DNA of 64,000 nucleotides from Sphingobacteriales bacterium 50-39 (GTDB lineage Bacteria; Bacteroidota; Bacteroidia; Chitinophagales; Chitinophagaceae), in assembly GCA_001898505.1 (NCBI GenBank), contig MKTZ01000002.1, positions 108,445 through 172,444 of the forward strand, given 5' to 3'. A model generated the notes under the pieces. It worked only from the letters and a program-made list of their open reading frames with translations, did no database searches and was not told where the DNA came from. A program made the position numbers and the translations under genes. The stretch's first letter is position 1, and the number at the start of each line of letters is the position of its first letter. This document shows positions 19,048 through 28,484 of the stretch, in pieces.

Positions 19048-19617
19048 TCAGGGCAGCAGGCTGGTAATGACAGCGGCAAGAAGAGGTTGATAGCCATTTT
19101 TCACCAGATGCTCCCGGATGAAGATCAGCGCTTTTTGCAAATGGTTCTTGACGGTGTGACGGGACAGGCCGGTGGCGGACGCGATCTCGTCGAAGTTCAG
19201 GTTCGCATGCCGGCTCAAAAGATAGATCTTTCTGGGCTGGGGAGGCAGTTTCTGCAGCGCCTTGGCCACCAGGTCCTGGACGTTCCTGCAATTGATGGCT
19301 TCCACGACTTCGTCGCTTCGCTTCAGGGACCCTTTATATATGTGGGCAGCCAGTTGCGCATCCGAAGCAGCCCTCTTTAGGAGTTTCATAGCCAGGTTCC
19401 TGGCGATGCGGAAGATGTATTGATCGAGATGGTTTATTTCGTGCAGATCATCCCTCTTCCTCCACAGGATGATAAAGACCTCTTGGGTCACTTCTTCCGC
19501 GATATGATCCGACTTACAAAGGAACGCAATATAGTCATGGACCCGGTGTACGTAGGTGTCGAAGAGAGCCTTGAATGATTGCCCATCCATCGGAAAGAGA
19601 GGAGTATCTCCGGTCAT
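19048..19617 (-). CDS. RNA polymerase sigma-70 factor, ECF type
   Basis: ECF sigma factor of 189 residues. Region 2 contains FKALFDTYVHRVHDYIAFLC and AEEVTQEVFIILW; region 4 contains LPPQPRKIYLLSRHANLNFD followed by a helix-turn-helix (EIASATGLSRHTVKNHLQKA). It lies 116 bases upstream of susC on the same strand and opposite the divergent fecR gene. The expected job is transcription of susC-susD when FecR releases it after substrate binding. The ATG at 19617 is used here; an internal Met at residue 10 (MDGQSFKALF) is an alternative start. Confidence 0.92.
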   Translation of the reverse strand: MTGDTPLFPMDGQSFKALFDTYVHRVHDYIAFLCKSDHIAEEVTQEVFIILWRKRDDLHEINHLDQYIFRIARNLAMKLLKRAASDAQLAAHIYKGSLKRSDEVVEAINCRNVQDLVAKALQKLPPQPRKIYLLSRHANLNFDEIASATGLSRHTVKNHLQKALIFIREHLVKNGYQPLLAAVITSLLP

Positions 19618-19818
19618 ATGGCATTTATAATGCTACAATAATACTAAAAATCGTATAATACAGCCCTGCTCTACATCCATTTCCAAAAAATACAAAACAT
19701 TTCCGGCGAATAAACGAGATTTGTTAGTTCTAAAAAAGTCTATTTTACCTCTTATATTACAGCCGGACCCATTTCAAAGCCCGTCTCTATCCGGGCCGGT
19801 AAATCAATCACGACGACA

Positions 19819-21048
19819 ATGGACGAACGGATCAATATACTTTTCGACCGGTACCTCCGGGGGGCCTGCTCCGAAGCCGAATGGCAGGAGCTGCTCGCTT
19901 TCATAAAGGATATCCCCGACCAGGACACGGAGACGCTTGACCAGCCCCTGCGGGAACTGTGGGAAAAGGCGCGCAGCGGCGAACTCCCCTCAAAATCCCA
20001 CCTTATCGACACCGATAAGATGTATGCTGTCGTCACGGCCGCCGTCCCTCTCTCCTCGCCGACTCTGGCCCGCCGCCCGAGGACCAGGACCTCACTGGGC
20101 TGGGCAGCCGCTATCACGGGCATCGCGCTCCTCCTCGGGTTCCTCTATTGGAGAAATAGCGGCCGGCAGCCGGAGCCCATCGTCGCCACACCGGTTATCA
20201 GACCGGTCCTTACCCCGGACCAAGTCCGACCCGGCTCGAGCAAAGCAATGCTCACGCTCGCCGACGGCACACAGGTCCCCCTCGATAGCGCGGGGCTTGG
20301 CACCATCACCTGGCAAGGGAATACGAAGATCGTCAATCAGGGAAATGGAACCCTCTCTTACAAGACCGGCGCAACACCAGAAAGTGCTCCGGAACAGCCG
20401 GCAGCCGGCGGCAAGATCGCTTATAATACCGTCAGCACGGCACGCGCCAATCAATATGAACTGATATTGGCCGATGGCAGCAAAGTATGGTTGAACGCCT
20501 CCTCCTCTCTCCGATTCCCAGCAGCCTTCACCGGGTCCGACAGGACCGTCGAAATGACCGGCGAAGCCTATTTCGAAATCGCGAAAGACCCCGCCCGACC
20601 CTTTCATGTGCGAGTGGGCGCATCGGACATCGAGGTGCTAGGCACCCAATTTAATATCAATGCCTACCCTGACGAGACCGTCCTCAGGACCTCCCTCGTG
20701 GAAGGAGCGGTGAAAGTCTCTGCCTCCGGGAAAAGCGGCCTCCTCGCGCCCGGCCAGGAAGCCAGCATCCCGCCTGGCGGCCCCTTCTCCATCGGGCCTG
20801 GCAATGTAGCCCTTGCAGCCGCCTGGAAGAATGGCTATTTCCAGTTCGACAAAGCTCCCCTGCCGGTGGTCATGCGGCAGATCGGACGCTGGTATGACCT
20901 CGATATCGAATATGCCGGCCCAGTCCCGGACCGGCTGTTCAAGGGCAAGCTGCAACGCAGCCTGCCGCTGTCGGGTATCCTGCATCTTCTGCAGCAGGGG
21001 GGTATCCGTGTCGCCCTTGAAGGCAAGACCTTGCGGGTATCCCGCTAA
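19819..21048 (+). CDS. FecR-family anti-sigma factor
   Basis: Membrane-bound anti-sigma factor of 409 residues. A cytoplasmic N-terminal sigma-binding segment (1-90) leads to a single membrane helix at about 93-111 (SLGWAAAITGIALLLGFLYW). The periplasmic FecR domain follows (DGSKVWLNASSSLRFP, MTGEAYFEIAKDPARPFHV, VLGTQFNINAYPDE). A C-terminal DUF4974/STN-like domain (YFQFDKAPLPVVMRQIGRWY, then GILHLLQQGG) contacts the transducing SusC. It is divergent from the sigma gene, whereas most such loci place sigma and FecR in tandem. Codon choice looks unusually rich in C and G by eye. Confidence 0.93.
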   Translation: MDERINILFDRYLRGACSEAEWQELLAFIKDIPDQDTETLDQPLRELWEKARSGELPSKSHLIDTDKMYAVVTAAVPLSSPTLARRPRTRTSLGWAAAITGIALLLGFLYWRNSGRQPEPIVATPVIRPVLTPDQVRPGSSKAMLTLADGTQVPLDSAGLGTITWQGNTKIVNQGNGTLSYKTGATPESAPEQPAAGGKIAYNTVSTARANQYELILADGSKVWLNASSSLRFPAAFTGSDRTVEMTGEAYFEIAKDPARPFHVRVGASDIEVLGTQFNINAYPDETVLRTSLVEGAVKVSASGKSGLLAPGQEASIPPGGPFSIGPGNVALAAAWKNGYFQFDKAPLPVVMRQIGRWYDLDIEYAGPVPDRLFKGKLQRSLPLSGILHLLQQGGIRVALEGKTLRVSR

Positions 21049-21056
21049 AATAAAAA

Positions 21057-21084
21057 GACCGCCTCTTTTATTTATGAGACGGCC
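21057..21084. terminator. Hairpin between convergent fecR and phosphodiester glycosidase genes
   Basis: Imperfect arms GACCGCCTC and GAGACGGCC (two mismatches). Read on the minus strand it is followed by a T-rich run, so it best serves the 21123-22082 gene, and it may work for both. Member of the GAGGCCGTCTC hairpin family. Confidence 0.6.
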
Positions 21085-21122
21085 GCTAACCGATGAATCG
21101 TAGCGTATATACTTTACCGGTA

Positions 21123-22082
21123 TTATTTCTTTATGCGTTCCCGGATGAGGAATACCGCGGGTACAGGCCGTTCACCGTCTTTGTCTGAAGGTTTAACGGT
21201 CTCTTTTCCATTGATGAGCATACAGCTGCTGCCTCCGCCATCCAGGTTCACCGCCTCATAGCATTTCAGGTCGGACAGCATCTTCGCCACCCCCTCCAGC
21301 GTCGCCCCTTCCGCAATGCCGGGACTTCGGCCCTGTATGACCAGGATGATCAGCTGCCCGTCCTTTGTATATCCCATGGCCGTCCGGGGACGCCGGTCGA
21401 TGTCTCCACCCGAGAACAGCTGCTCTTCTTTATTGGTGATCCATATCCGTCCATCATGGATCAATACGGGCCCTCCACCCACGGCCGTCCGCATCTTCCA
21501 CCACTTCCACTCGATGTCCTTAAGATCATAAATGGAAGGATTGCTCTCCTCGCCTTTGGCGACCACCGGCATCTCTTCGAAGGCATAAGGCCAGCGATGA
21601 GTGGTATCCGTAAAGGTCCAGGCAACATCGGCCCTTCTCTTGCGGTCGATGCCAATGGCTCCCCGCGTAGGGTAATAATACAGCATGGAATCCTCACCCT
21701 GCCCTTTTAGCGCCGTGACACTATATGCCACCAGCTTTCCATCCTTCATCACCATGCTGATGTTCTGATTTGTCTCAAAGGAAAAATAAGTGCAGTTTAC
21801 TACCAATAAAGGGAATTGTTCCAACTGGTAGAATTGAGAGGGGGTGAATCGCTTGTTATCTGTCACCTGGTCGGAAAAGATCAGGTGTCTGTCCTTCAAT
21901 TGGGCTGAAACATAATAAGCGATAAAAGGGGCGCCATTCAGAGAATCCGCCCAGCGGTATACATGCATGCTGGACGGTAAAGGCTTATAAATGGAATCTA
22001 CATTTTTCCAATGCGATTGCGCCATGGAGACAGCTACCTCCAATACGGCGGCCAACCAAAGGATCGATCTCTTTCCTGTCAC
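21123..22082 (-). CDS. Phosphodiester glycosidase family protein (NAGPA domain)
   Basis: Exported protein with a NAGPA/DUF2233 domain, the fold of the enzyme that uncovers mannose-6-phosphate by removing N-acetylglucosamine. Bacterial members act on unknown exopolysaccharide or phosphodiester-linked sugars. Key phrases are [52 protein letters not shown] and the terminal [14 protein letters not shown] signature. I chose the GTG at 22082 because it overlaps the lipA stop as GTGA and leaves a compact signal peptide ([20 protein letters not shown], then AQS). An in-frame ATG at 22109 would add nine charged residues. Confidence 0.82.
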   Translation of the reverse strand: MTGKRSILWLAAVLEVAVSMAQSHWKNVDSIYKPLPSSMHVYRWADSLNGAPFIAYYVSAQLKDRHLIFSDQVTDNKRFTPSQFYQLEQFPLLVVNCTYFSFETNQNISMVMKDGKLVAYSVTALKGQGEDSMLYYYPTRGAIGIDRKRRADVAWTFTDTTHRWPYAFEEMPVVAKGEESNPSIYDLKDIEWKWWKMRTAVGGGPVLIHDGRIWITNKEEQLFSGGDIDRRPRTAMGYTKDGQLIILVIQGRSPGIAEGATLEGVAKMLSDLKCYEAVNLDGGGSSCMLINGKETVKPSDKDGERPVPAVFLIRERIKK

Positions 22083-23023
22083 GCGATCTCTTGCTTTTGG
22101 CGCAGCCATTCATTCCTTCCGTAGCCGGGTATGACATGGCGCTCGCTGTGATAAGAAGATCTTACCAATGGCCCGCTCTCTACGTAATCGAATCCCAATT
22201 CATAGCCTATCTCCCGCAGTTCGGCAAATTCATCGGGGTGAACAAACCGTACGACGGGCAGATGTTTTTTGGTAGGTTGCAGATATTGTCCAAGGGTGAT
22301 CACATCCACTCCGCTGCTTCGCAGGTCCTGCATGGTTTGCACCACTTCTTCCTTGCGCTCCCCCAGCCCCAGCATGACCCCGCTCTTTGTACGCATATTT
22401 CCTTCCTTCAGCAGTTTCAAGGTCTCCATGCTGCGCCAATACTTGGCCTGTATCCGCACCTGGCGGGTAAGCCTTTCCACTGTCTCGATATTATGAGAAA
22501 CTACTTCCGGCGCGGCTTCGATGACCCTCGCTATGTTCTCCCGCTCGGCCTTGAAGTCGGGTATGAGGGTCTCCAGCGTAGTATCCGGATTCAATGCCTT
22601 TACCGCACGGATCGTATTCTGCCAGATGATGCTGCCCCCATCCTTCAGCTCGTCCCTGTCCACGGAGGTAATAACGGCGTGTTTTACCTTCATCAAATAA
22701 ATGGCTTCAGCTACCCTTTGGGGCTCATCCCAATCCACCGGGTCGGGCCTGCCTGTCGCTACTGCGCAAAATCCACAGCTCCGGGTACAGATATTACCCA
22801 GGATCATAAAGGTGGCCGTTCCTTCCCCCCAGCATTCCCCCATATTGGGACAATTGCCGCTTTCACAGATTGTATGCAGCTTATGTGTATCTACGAGACC
22901 ACGGACATGCTTGTAACTTTCGCCGATGGGGAGTTTAACACGTAACCAATTGGGTTTCTTGATCTTAGCTTCGCTATTATTGTCATTTCCCCCGCAGGAG
23001 GGAACTGTTGATCTTTCTTCCAT
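22079..23023 (-). CDS. lipA: Lipoyl synthase
   Basis: Radical-SAM enzyme of 314 residues that inserts two sulfur atoms into octanoyl groups on lipoyl domains (pyruvate and 2-oxoglutarate dehydrogenase complexes, glycine cleavage). Both iron-sulfur sites are present: the auxiliary cluster motif [12 protein letters not shown] (CX4CX5C) and the radical-SAM motif CTRSCGFC (CX3CX2C). The C-terminal VRSSYHSE signature is also present. The ATG at 23023 was chosen because the longer frame to 23155 overlaps the preceding gene. It is followed by a GTGA-coupled glycosidase gene. pdhA, a likely downstream beneficiary, lies at 50.5 kb. Confidence 0.96.
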   Translation of the reverse strand: MEERSTVPSCGGNDNNSEAKIKKPNWLRVKLPIGESYKHVRGLVDTHKLHTICESGNCPNMGECWGEGTATFMILGNICTRSCGFCAVATGRPDPVDWDEPQRVAEAIYLMKVKHAVITSVDRDELKDGGSIIWQNTIRAVKALNPDTTLETLIPDFKAERENIARVIEAAPEVVSHNIETVERLTRQVRIQAKYWRSMETLKLLKEGNMRTKSGVMLGLGERKEEVVQTMQDLRSSGVDVITLGQYLQPTKKHLPVVRFVHPDEFAELREIGYELGFDYVESGPLVRSSYHSERHVIPGYGRNEWLRQKQEIA

Positions 23024-23054
23024 GGTACAAATGTACGCACTTTGAGATACAACC

Positions 23055-23858
23055 TTATTTTCGGCTCCCGAACATGATCTGGACGTAGGCGTTGAAGAAG
23101 AAGTTCTTTTGAGGGACCAGGAGTACCTGTGGTATTTTAGAGAAGTAATATTCACCTGTCAGGCCCACTTCGATGGCGGTGACTGTTTGGTTCAGCCTGC
23201 CGTAGTCAAATCGCATAGCTCCCTTGGCATTCAACCCGGGCTTTATTTTCAAATGTCCCCAGCCCACTGTAAAGCCGGAAGATCCTGTCACCACATCCGG
23301 CAGGGTATCTGTCTGTAGCTCGGTAAAGGTCTTGCGGGTGGTCTCCCCGGTCTGTGTGTTCTGTACATCCACATAATAAGGCTTCAGCATGCCGATGGAG
23401 ACGCCTCCCGTGTACAATGCCGTCACCGCGACGCCATTCTTGTTGCCCTTGCCGCCAATGAGGTGCTGCTGGCCTATTGCCAGCTTGAAGATGTAAAAAT
23501 TATTCAATTTGTATGGCACCAGCGAGCTGTAGTTGAACTGATCGGGAGAAGCCGATACCTTATGCTCCTTCGTGCTTTTCTTTTCATTCAGCTCGAATTG
23601 ATACAAAACGGTACGGGTGGGGGTGACAAATTTCCCTTTTTCGAAATTGATGCCATAGCCATCCGTCGCCAGGCGTATGCCGAATATATTGTGCTTGTTA
23701 AAGATAAGATCCCCTTCCTCCTCCATTCTTATCAAATTGTTGATCCTGTCTCGCTTAGCATCTTTCTTATTCCTTCTGGGGGAGACGTAGCTGCTGTCCT
23801 GGGCATAAAGACTTATAACGGCTGGTAGGATCAGCGTGGACAAGAAAAGTTTCTTCAC
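23055..23858 (-). CDS. Conserved exported protein, probable outer membrane protein
   Basis: Unrecognised by name. The 267 residues begin with a GTG-initiated signal peptide ([20 protein letters not shown]), then a charged stretch ([20 protein letters not shown]) and alternating beta-strand-like sequence, ending [20 protein letters not shown] with an aromatic-rich terminus. That ending suits a small beta-barrel inserted by the Bam machinery, but this is inference. It lies 31 bases before lipA on the same strand and is divergent from the OsmC gene. No catalytic motif is visible. Confidence 0.7.
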   Translation of the reverse strand: MKKLFLSTLILPAVISLYAQDSSYVSPRRNKKDAKRDRINNLIRMEEEGDLIFNKHNIFGIRLATDGYGINFEKGKFVTPTRTVLYQFELNEKKSTKEHKVSASPDQFNYSSLVPYKLNNFYIFKLAIGQQHLIGGKGNKNGVAVTALYTGGVSIGMLKPYYVDVQNTQTGETTRKTFTELQTDTLPDVVTGSSGFTVGWGHLKIKPGLNAKGAMRFDYGRLNQTVTAIEVGLTGEYYFSKIPQVLLVPQKNFFFNAYVQIMFGSRK

Positions 23859-23905
23859 TGGGGATGATTTAATTTATCTAACGTAAATTTAAGTAAAAAA
23901 GAACA

Positions 23906-24331
23906 ATGACCTCTACAGTTATTTACGAAGGAGATCTGCGGACGGTTGCCACACACCTGCAATCCGGGACATCTATCGAGACGGACGCTCCTGTTGACAA
24001 TCAGGGAAAAGGCGAGCGCTTTTCTCCCACCGACCTGGTAGCCACCTCCCTGGCCGCCTGTATGGCCACTACCATGGGGATCAAGACGAAGGACATGCAG
24101 ATAGACCTGCACGGTATGAAAATATCCGTCCAGAAGATCATGAAGTCGGAGCCACGTCGCATCGGCGGTATCGATGTCAGCTTCGAATGGCCTCCTAGCT
24201 TCCAGGCAGATGAAAAACAAAGGCTGATACTGGAGCGCATTGCGAATACCTGTCCCGTTATGTACAGCCTCCATCCGGACATCGAGGTAAAGGTAGCATT
24301 CAACTGGGATAAGATCGCCCAGCCCGCCTGA
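23906..24331 (+). CDS. OsmC family protein
   Basis: OsmC/Ohr-type peroxiredoxin fold of 141 residues, likely detoxifying organic hydroperoxides in the cytoplasm. The two reactive cysteines are visible in their usual settings: ATSLAACMATTMGIKTKDM in the central helix and ERIANTCPVMYSLHPDIEVK near the C-terminus. DLVATSLAACMA identifies the YhfA/OsmC branch rather than Ohr. It stands alone, divergent from the gene at 23055 and convergent with DUF2851, whose stop directly adjoins its own. Confidence 0.9.
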   Translation: MTSTVIYEGDLRTVATHLQSGTSIETDAPVDNQGKGERFSPTDLVATSLAACMATTMGIKTKDMQIDLHGMKISVQKIMKSEPRRIGGIDVSFEWPPSFQADEKQRLILERIANTCPVMYSLHPDIEVKVAFNWDKIAQPA

Positions 24332-25621
24332 TCAGGCATCCTCTCTGGGGCCGTCCCCACGGCATAGTATATTTTTTCCAACAGCACATTGCAGACAGTT
24401 CTTCTGATCGCAATAGTGCTTTTTTAATTCCAGCAAGGCCTGGGAATCCCCGGCATGCCGGCACATTACATACAGGCTCTTCCATCTCCCGATGACAATA
24501 TTCTTCTCCGCCGGCAGGGCCTTCAGCCAATCCATTGCCTTTTCCAGCAGCTCCGGCTCATTCCGCAGTGCCCCGTACGCATACAACAACGGTACGAATA
24601 CATTGATAAGCAGGCTGTCCTTCAACCCCTCGCCCAATCGTTTGACCCGCCGGGATGATGTCCGGTCAGGGATATAATGATCGTCCCAATAGCTGCCCGC
24701 CGCCACTTCCATCTGCACCTTCAGATCCCCGAAGGACCTCGCCTCCTTGCACCGGCTGAACCAAAAAGAGCCTCCTTTCAATAGCTTGGCCAGCTGCGCC
24801 AGCCTTATCGTTGGAAAATTACCCGGTCGCATACGGAGGAAATGAGCGGGCAGAGGATCAGCGGGTAGCGTGTATTTCACCCGTAAATGACGGAATTCCT
24901 GCTGCAGCCTCCCTGGATGTTCATCCCGGAACACCCCTTCCAACAACCCTGCCTGTCCCAGCAGCAAGGCCTCCAGCTGATCTTCCCCCAGCCGGGCCAA
25001 GGTCGCCAGCGGCAGGCTCCTGGCTATCATTTCGAATGCCGCCCCATTCACGGGTCCTCCAAAGGTCTTTGCCATCAGCAACCAGCAGGTCTCCTCCCAA
25101 TGCTGATGATTGATCTTGAGATCGGCAGCAATAAGGCTCGCCCGCCGATGCAGCCGTTGTTCCACCAGCTGCGCCTTCCAGTCCTCCCATACCTTTCCAT
25201 CCACCCCTTTCAGTTGCTGCTGACAGGGCACCCGATCCCGGCTTTTGATCCACGCCTCATATTGTTGCAGCAGCCATTTGGATACCCTGTGCTCCAGTAC
25301 CAGTGTCGGTACCTCCCGATGCCCCGAAAGAGCCGGTCGTTCGGTATCATTTATCCATACGACGTGCAAAATGACATTCCGATAGTTCTTATCCTTCTGG
25401 TGCGCATGTTTTTCCCAGCCGGATGCCGCAATATGCAGCTCGATGGCGCCCGCCCAATATGTATCTCCTATCTTTATCCGGGCGTCCAGGAAGTCGGGCC
25501 CCTGGTGTATATTGGGCTGTCCGGGGGACAATATCTGTAAACGCACATTATCGGTGGTTTGCAGATCACGTGAATGAAAATATTGATACTGCCAGATCCA
25601 CTGTAGTAGAGACTCTTTCAT
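24332..25621 (-). CDS. DUF2851 family protein
   Basis: Member of DUF2851, a Bacteroidota-centred family of unknown function, 429 residues and full length. The recognisable opening is MKESLLQWIWQYQYFHSRDL followed by QPNIHQGPDFLDARI and WAGAIELHIAASGWEKHAHQ. The C-terminus carries a conserved cysteine cluster (HYCDQKNCLQCAVGKNIL) that may bind a metal. It is the last gene of the minus-strand operon that starts at DUF2520, with a 3-base gap to maf. Confidence 0.85.
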   Translation of the reverse strand: MKESLLQWIWQYQYFHSRDLQTTDNVRLQILSPGQPNIHQGPDFLDARIKIGDTYWAGAIELHIAASGWEKHAHQKDKNYRNVILHVVWINDTERPALSGHREVPTLVLEHRVSKWLLQQYEAWIKSRDRVPCQQQLKGVDGKVWEDWKAQLVEQRLHRRASLIAADLKINHQHWEETCWLLMAKTFGGPVNGAAFEMIARSLPLATLARLGEDQLEALLLGQAGLLEGVFRDEHPGRLQQEFRHLRVKYTLPADPLPAHFLRMRPGNFPTIRLAQLAKLLKGGSFWFSRCKEARSFGDLKVQMEVAAGSYWDDHYIPDRTSSRRVKRLGEGLKDSLLINVFVPLLYAYGALRNEPELLEKAMDWLKALPAEKNIVIGRWKSLYVMCRHAGDSQALLELKKHYCDQKNCLQCAVGKNILCRGDGPREDA

Positions 25622-25624
25622 GAC

Positions 25625-26188
25625 TCACATCTTCTCCAGTTCCTGCACCACCCGGCTGACAGGCAGACCCATCACATTGTAGAAATCGCCCTCGATACCC
25701 CGAATACCCACCACCCCTATCCATTCCTGTATGGCATAAGCACCGGCCTTGTCATAAGGGCGGTATTTGTCTACATAATTCTCGATCTGCTCTCGTGTGA
25801 GCTCATGAAAATATACCTCTGTGCTCTCGGCAAAGGCTATCTCTTTTTGCCCCTGGGAAAGGACCACCCCCGTGACCACCTCATGCTGATGGCCTGCAAG
25901 GCGGCTCAGTATCCCGATGGCATCCTCCCTGTCTACAGGTTTGCCGATGATATCCCCATCCAATACCACTACTGTATCCGCCGCCAGCACAATGCGGTCC
26001 GGAGAAAGCTGTTTTTTTACAGCCAGCGCCTTGTTACGGGCAACATGTATAGGCACCAGCCCCACGGGCAGTCCGGACGGATATGTCTCCGGAGCATCCG
26101 ATACGATCACTTCAAAATCCACCTCTGCCCATTCCAATAACTGTCTGCGCCGGGGACTCCCGGAAGCGAGTACGATACGTTCTTTCAT
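25625..26188 (-). CDS. maf: Maf family nucleotide pyrophosphatase
   Basis: House-cleaning nucleoside triphosphate pyrophosphatase of 187 residues that removes non-canonical or pyrimidine nucleotides. Signatures are the N-terminal LASGSPRRRQLLEWAEVDFE and the central AADTVVVLDGDIIGKPVDRE with the catalytic Asp, then AGHQHEVVTGV. It is packed into the operon with a 1-base gap after the UbiA-like gene and a 3-base gap before DUF2851. Confidence 0.95.
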   Translation of the reverse strand: MKERIVLASGSPRRRQLLEWAEVDFEVIVSDAPETYPSGLPVGLVPIHVARNKALAVKKQLSPDRIVLAADTVVVLDGDIIGKPVDREDAIGILSRLAGHQHEVVTGVVLSQGQKEIAFAESTEVYFHELTREQIENYVDKYRPYDKAGAYAIQEWIGVVGIRGIEGDFYNVMGLPVSRVVQELEKM

Positions 26189-26189
26189 C

Positions 26190-27155
26190 CTATACGATTT
26201 TTATAAAGATCATTGATAATATGCCGGCCAGCATCACTCCCTTGATATATGTGCTCAGCAGGTGATAGTCCGCCGCGGTCGTTGCACGATAAAGTCCTCT
26301 CAATATCCAGATCAAAGGCGCAATAATGAGAACCGCGCAATACGGAAGTATGATCCACCAGCCATTTTGCAATACATAAAATTGTATAACGGCCAGGCTG
26401 CCGATCAGGACCACCATCCATGTAGCCGCAAATACCTTGGCCGCATTCACACCCCATACGATGGGCATGGTCCTGCACCCATATCGCTCGTCACCCGGCA
26501 TGTCCTCGATATCCTTTACTACTTCGCGTATCAGCGATATGATAAAAGCAAACCCGCCATACAGAATAGCAAATTTGAAAAGCCTCGATAGCAAATTATG
26601 CACCACAGGGTCCTTGAATACCGCCAGCCTGAATTCAGCCATATACAATACCAGGATCACCCATGCTGTCAATAGAGAGATGATTATATTTCCAATCAAT
26701 AACCTTCTTTTAAAGGTTGTACTATAGAACCATAACAGGATGACGCAGGCAAGATTACCAAGGCCAACAAATGGGTTATGTGTCTTCAGGCTCACATAGC
26801 CCCCGATGACTATCCCAAGTCCCGACAATATCCAATGCCATAGGATAGTCCAGCGCCTTTTGATGATCCTGTCCACTACCAGCTTGTCGGGCTTGTTCAC
26901 CCGGTCGATATTCAGATCGAAATAGTCATTGATAATATACCCTGCCGCGGCTATCAGGATGGAGGACACCGACAGCAGATAGAACCACCGCGGCTGCAGG
27001 ACATTTACATAGCCCGCATTCCCCGAACGAAAATCAGGCAGCAAGATGCAGTAATAGAACAGCGCCTGCGTCAGAGCAATAAAAATAAGGTTGGGCCAGC
27101 GTATCAGTCTGAAAAAAGCGCCGAGCAACCGGATCATATAGGATAATTTTTCCAT
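26190..27155 (-). CDS. UbiA-superfamily prenyltransferase (GGGP-synthase-like annotation in Bacteroidota)
   Basis: Inner-membrane prenyltransferase of 321 residues with about nine helices. The first Asp-rich motif is NDYFDLNIDRVNKPDK (NDxxDxxxD form) and the second is VKDIEDMPGDERYGCRTMP; both bind the Mg-diphosphate of the prenyl donor. Bacteroidota orthologues in this position, next to KdsC-like and Maf genes, are often named geranylgeranylglycerol-phosphate geranylgeranyltransferase, but the acceptor has not been shown from sequence. The ATG overlaps the last base of the upstream KdsC-like stop. Confidence 0.88.
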   Translation of the reverse strand: MEKLSYMIRLLGAFFRLIRWPNLIFIALTQALFYYCILLPDFRSGNAGYVNVLQPRWFYLLSVSSILIAAAGYIINDYFDLNIDRVNKPDKLVVDRIIKRRWTILWHWILSGLGIVIGGYVSLKTHNPFVGLGNLACVILLWFYSTTFKRRLLIGNIIISLLTAWVILVLYMAEFRLAVFKDPVVHNLLSRLFKFAILYGGFAFIISLIREVVKDIEDMPGDERYGCRTMPIVWGVNAAKVFAATWMVVLIGSLAVIQFYVLQNGWWIILPYCAVLIIAPLIWILRGLYRATTAADYHLLSTYIKGVMLAGILSMIFIKIV

Positions 27156-27676
27156 TATTTAGAGGCAATGGTCGTGTCCAGCTCCCAATGACCATTCAGT
27201 TTCAGGACTTTTTCGATGACATCCCGAACACATCCATGTCCTCCGTTAAAAGAAGAGATATAAGCCGCGATGTGCCGGATCTCCGGCGCTGCATCCGCAG
27301 GAGCGCAGGCCAGCCCTACCAGTTTCATCACCGTATAATCGGGAATATCGTCCCCCATATACAACATATCGCCCTCCTTCAGACCATGTTCCTGCATATA
27401 GGACAACAGCCTTTCTTTTTTATCTTTCACATGCAGATAAACATCCTGTATGCCCAGCCCTTGCAGACGAAGCCTGACCCCTTCCGACTGTCCGCCCGAG
27501 ATCACCAGTACACGATAGCCTTTCTTGATAGCTAGTTGCAGGGAATATCCATCCTTCGTATTCATCGTCCTCCATTGCTGTCCGTCATCCGTCACCTGGA
27601 CGTTCCCATCCGTCATAACTCCGTCCACATCGAATACAAAGGTGCTGATCGACTTGAATTTTTCAAGAACACTCAT
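27155..27676 (-). CDS. KdsC-like HAD-IIIA phosphatase
   Basis: Haloacid-dehalogenase phosphatase of 173 residues, similar to 3-deoxy-D-manno-octulosonate 8-phosphate phosphatase, an LPS inner-core step. Motif I reads FVFDVDGVMTDG, motif II VISGGQS, and motif IV MYMGDDIPDYTVMKLVGLAC. C0-type members like this work as tetramers without a large cap. No kdsA or kdsB is adjacent, so KDO8P specificity is the family default and not proven. Confidence 0.88.
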   Translation of the reverse strand: MSVLEKFKSISTFVFDVDGVMTDGNVQVTDDGQQWRTMNTKDGYSLQLAIKKGYRVLVISGGQSEGVRLRLQGLGIQDVYLHVKDKKERLLSYMQEHGLKEGDMLYMGDDIPDYTVMKLVGLACAPADAAPEIRHIAAYISSFNGGHGCVRDVIEKVLKLNGHWELDTTIASK

Positions 27677-27712
27677 AGCTGAAAGTTGGGGTGCAAATTA
27701 GTGAAATTACCT

Positions 27713-28483
27713 CTATCTTTCCGATTGTATCTGACGGGTGATCAATGTATATACTTCCTTAATATCCTTGTAGCTGCCTATCAATTCCAAATGTCTTTTG
27801 ATAGTGGCCGCATCCCCTCGTATTGCAGGTCCTGTCTGTGCATCCCGGGGAGGGATCCTCGACAGCCGATCGGCCGTTTCACGGATCAGCGGCAGCAGCA
27901 TGTTAAAATCAGCCCCTTCCTTCCGGCAATATTCCTCAGCCAGCACATAAAGATGATTGGTGAAATTATTTACCAGCACTGCCGCCACATGCAGCTTCAG
28001 ACGGGTATCATTATCCGCTGTCTGCACCTGCCCGCTGATGCTTCGGGCAACAACGGCTATCCTTTCCAGGTCCTCCGGAAGGTTCGCATCCACCAGAATA
28101 GGGATCTCGGGGTAAGGCCGCAGCTCCTTGCGAAGGCTTTGTAATGGGTAGAGGACACCGCTGTTGGCACTTACTTTCAGCAATACCTCCTTAGGTGTGG
28201 CGCCACTCGTATGTACAATGAGCTTTCCAGGCAGGGATATCTGTGAACCCAGTGTCCGGAGGGCGTCATCCGAGAGGGCCGCTATATAAAGATCCGCGGC
28301 ATTATAGATATTGGCCAACTTCGATACGTGGCCACACTGCAGCTCGTTTGCCAGCCGCATGGCATGCTCCGGTCGCCGGCTGAACACCTGCACGATCCGG
28401 TGACCCGCCTCCTGCAGTTTGCCGCCTAATACGGTAGCTACATTCCCCGAACCTATGATTACAATCTGCATATCTTTGTTCAT
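27713..28483 (-). CDS. Rossmann-fold DUF2520 protein
   Basis: NAD(P)-binding protein of 256 residues, resembling pyrroline-5-carboxylate reductase/ketopantoate reductase in layout: an N-terminal Rossmann fold (MQIVIIGSGNVATVLGGKLQ) and a C-terminal helical DUF2520 domain (LHVAAVLVNNFTNHLYVLAE). Substrate unknown. The frame extends to 28639, but the ATG at 28483 (MNKDMQIVII) or 28471 (MQIVII) is the sensible start. It leads the minus-strand operon to KdsC-like, UbiA, Maf and DUF2851, and its start faces the hydrolase start across one base. Confidence 0.87.
   Translation of the reverse strand: MNKDMQIVIIGSGNVATVLGGKLQEAGHRIVQVFSRRPEHAMRLANELQCGHVSKLANIYNAADLYIAALSDDALRTLGSQISLPGKLIVHTSGATPKEVLLKVSANSGVLYPLQSLRKELRPYPEIPILVDANLPEDLERIAVVARSISGQVQTADNDTRLKLHVAAVLVNNFTNHLYVLAEEYCRKEGADFNMLLPLIRETADRLSRIPPRDAQTGPAIRGDAATIKRHLELIGSYKDIKEVYTLITRQIQSER
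28471..28478 (+). promoter_or_regulatory. Perfect -7 box inside the DUF2520 start region, for the hydrolase
   Basis: TATCTTTG matches TAnnTTTG exactly and lies 6 bases before the hydrolase ATG at 28485. Transcription normally starts about 7 bases after this box, so the hydrolase mRNA should be leaderless or nearly so. The box is within the first codons of the opposite gene. Confidence 0.55.
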
Positions 28484-28484
28484 A

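Noticed and set aside
18932..19291. N-terminal extension of SusC by 120 residues
   Set aside because: It overlaps the sigma-factor gene in another frame and lacks domain character; the signal peptide begins at 18931.
22079..22109. NAGPA-protein start at the ATG 22109
   Set aside because: The GTG at 22082 gives a GTGA overlap and a cleaner signal peptide; the longer start adds a charged stretch inside lipA.
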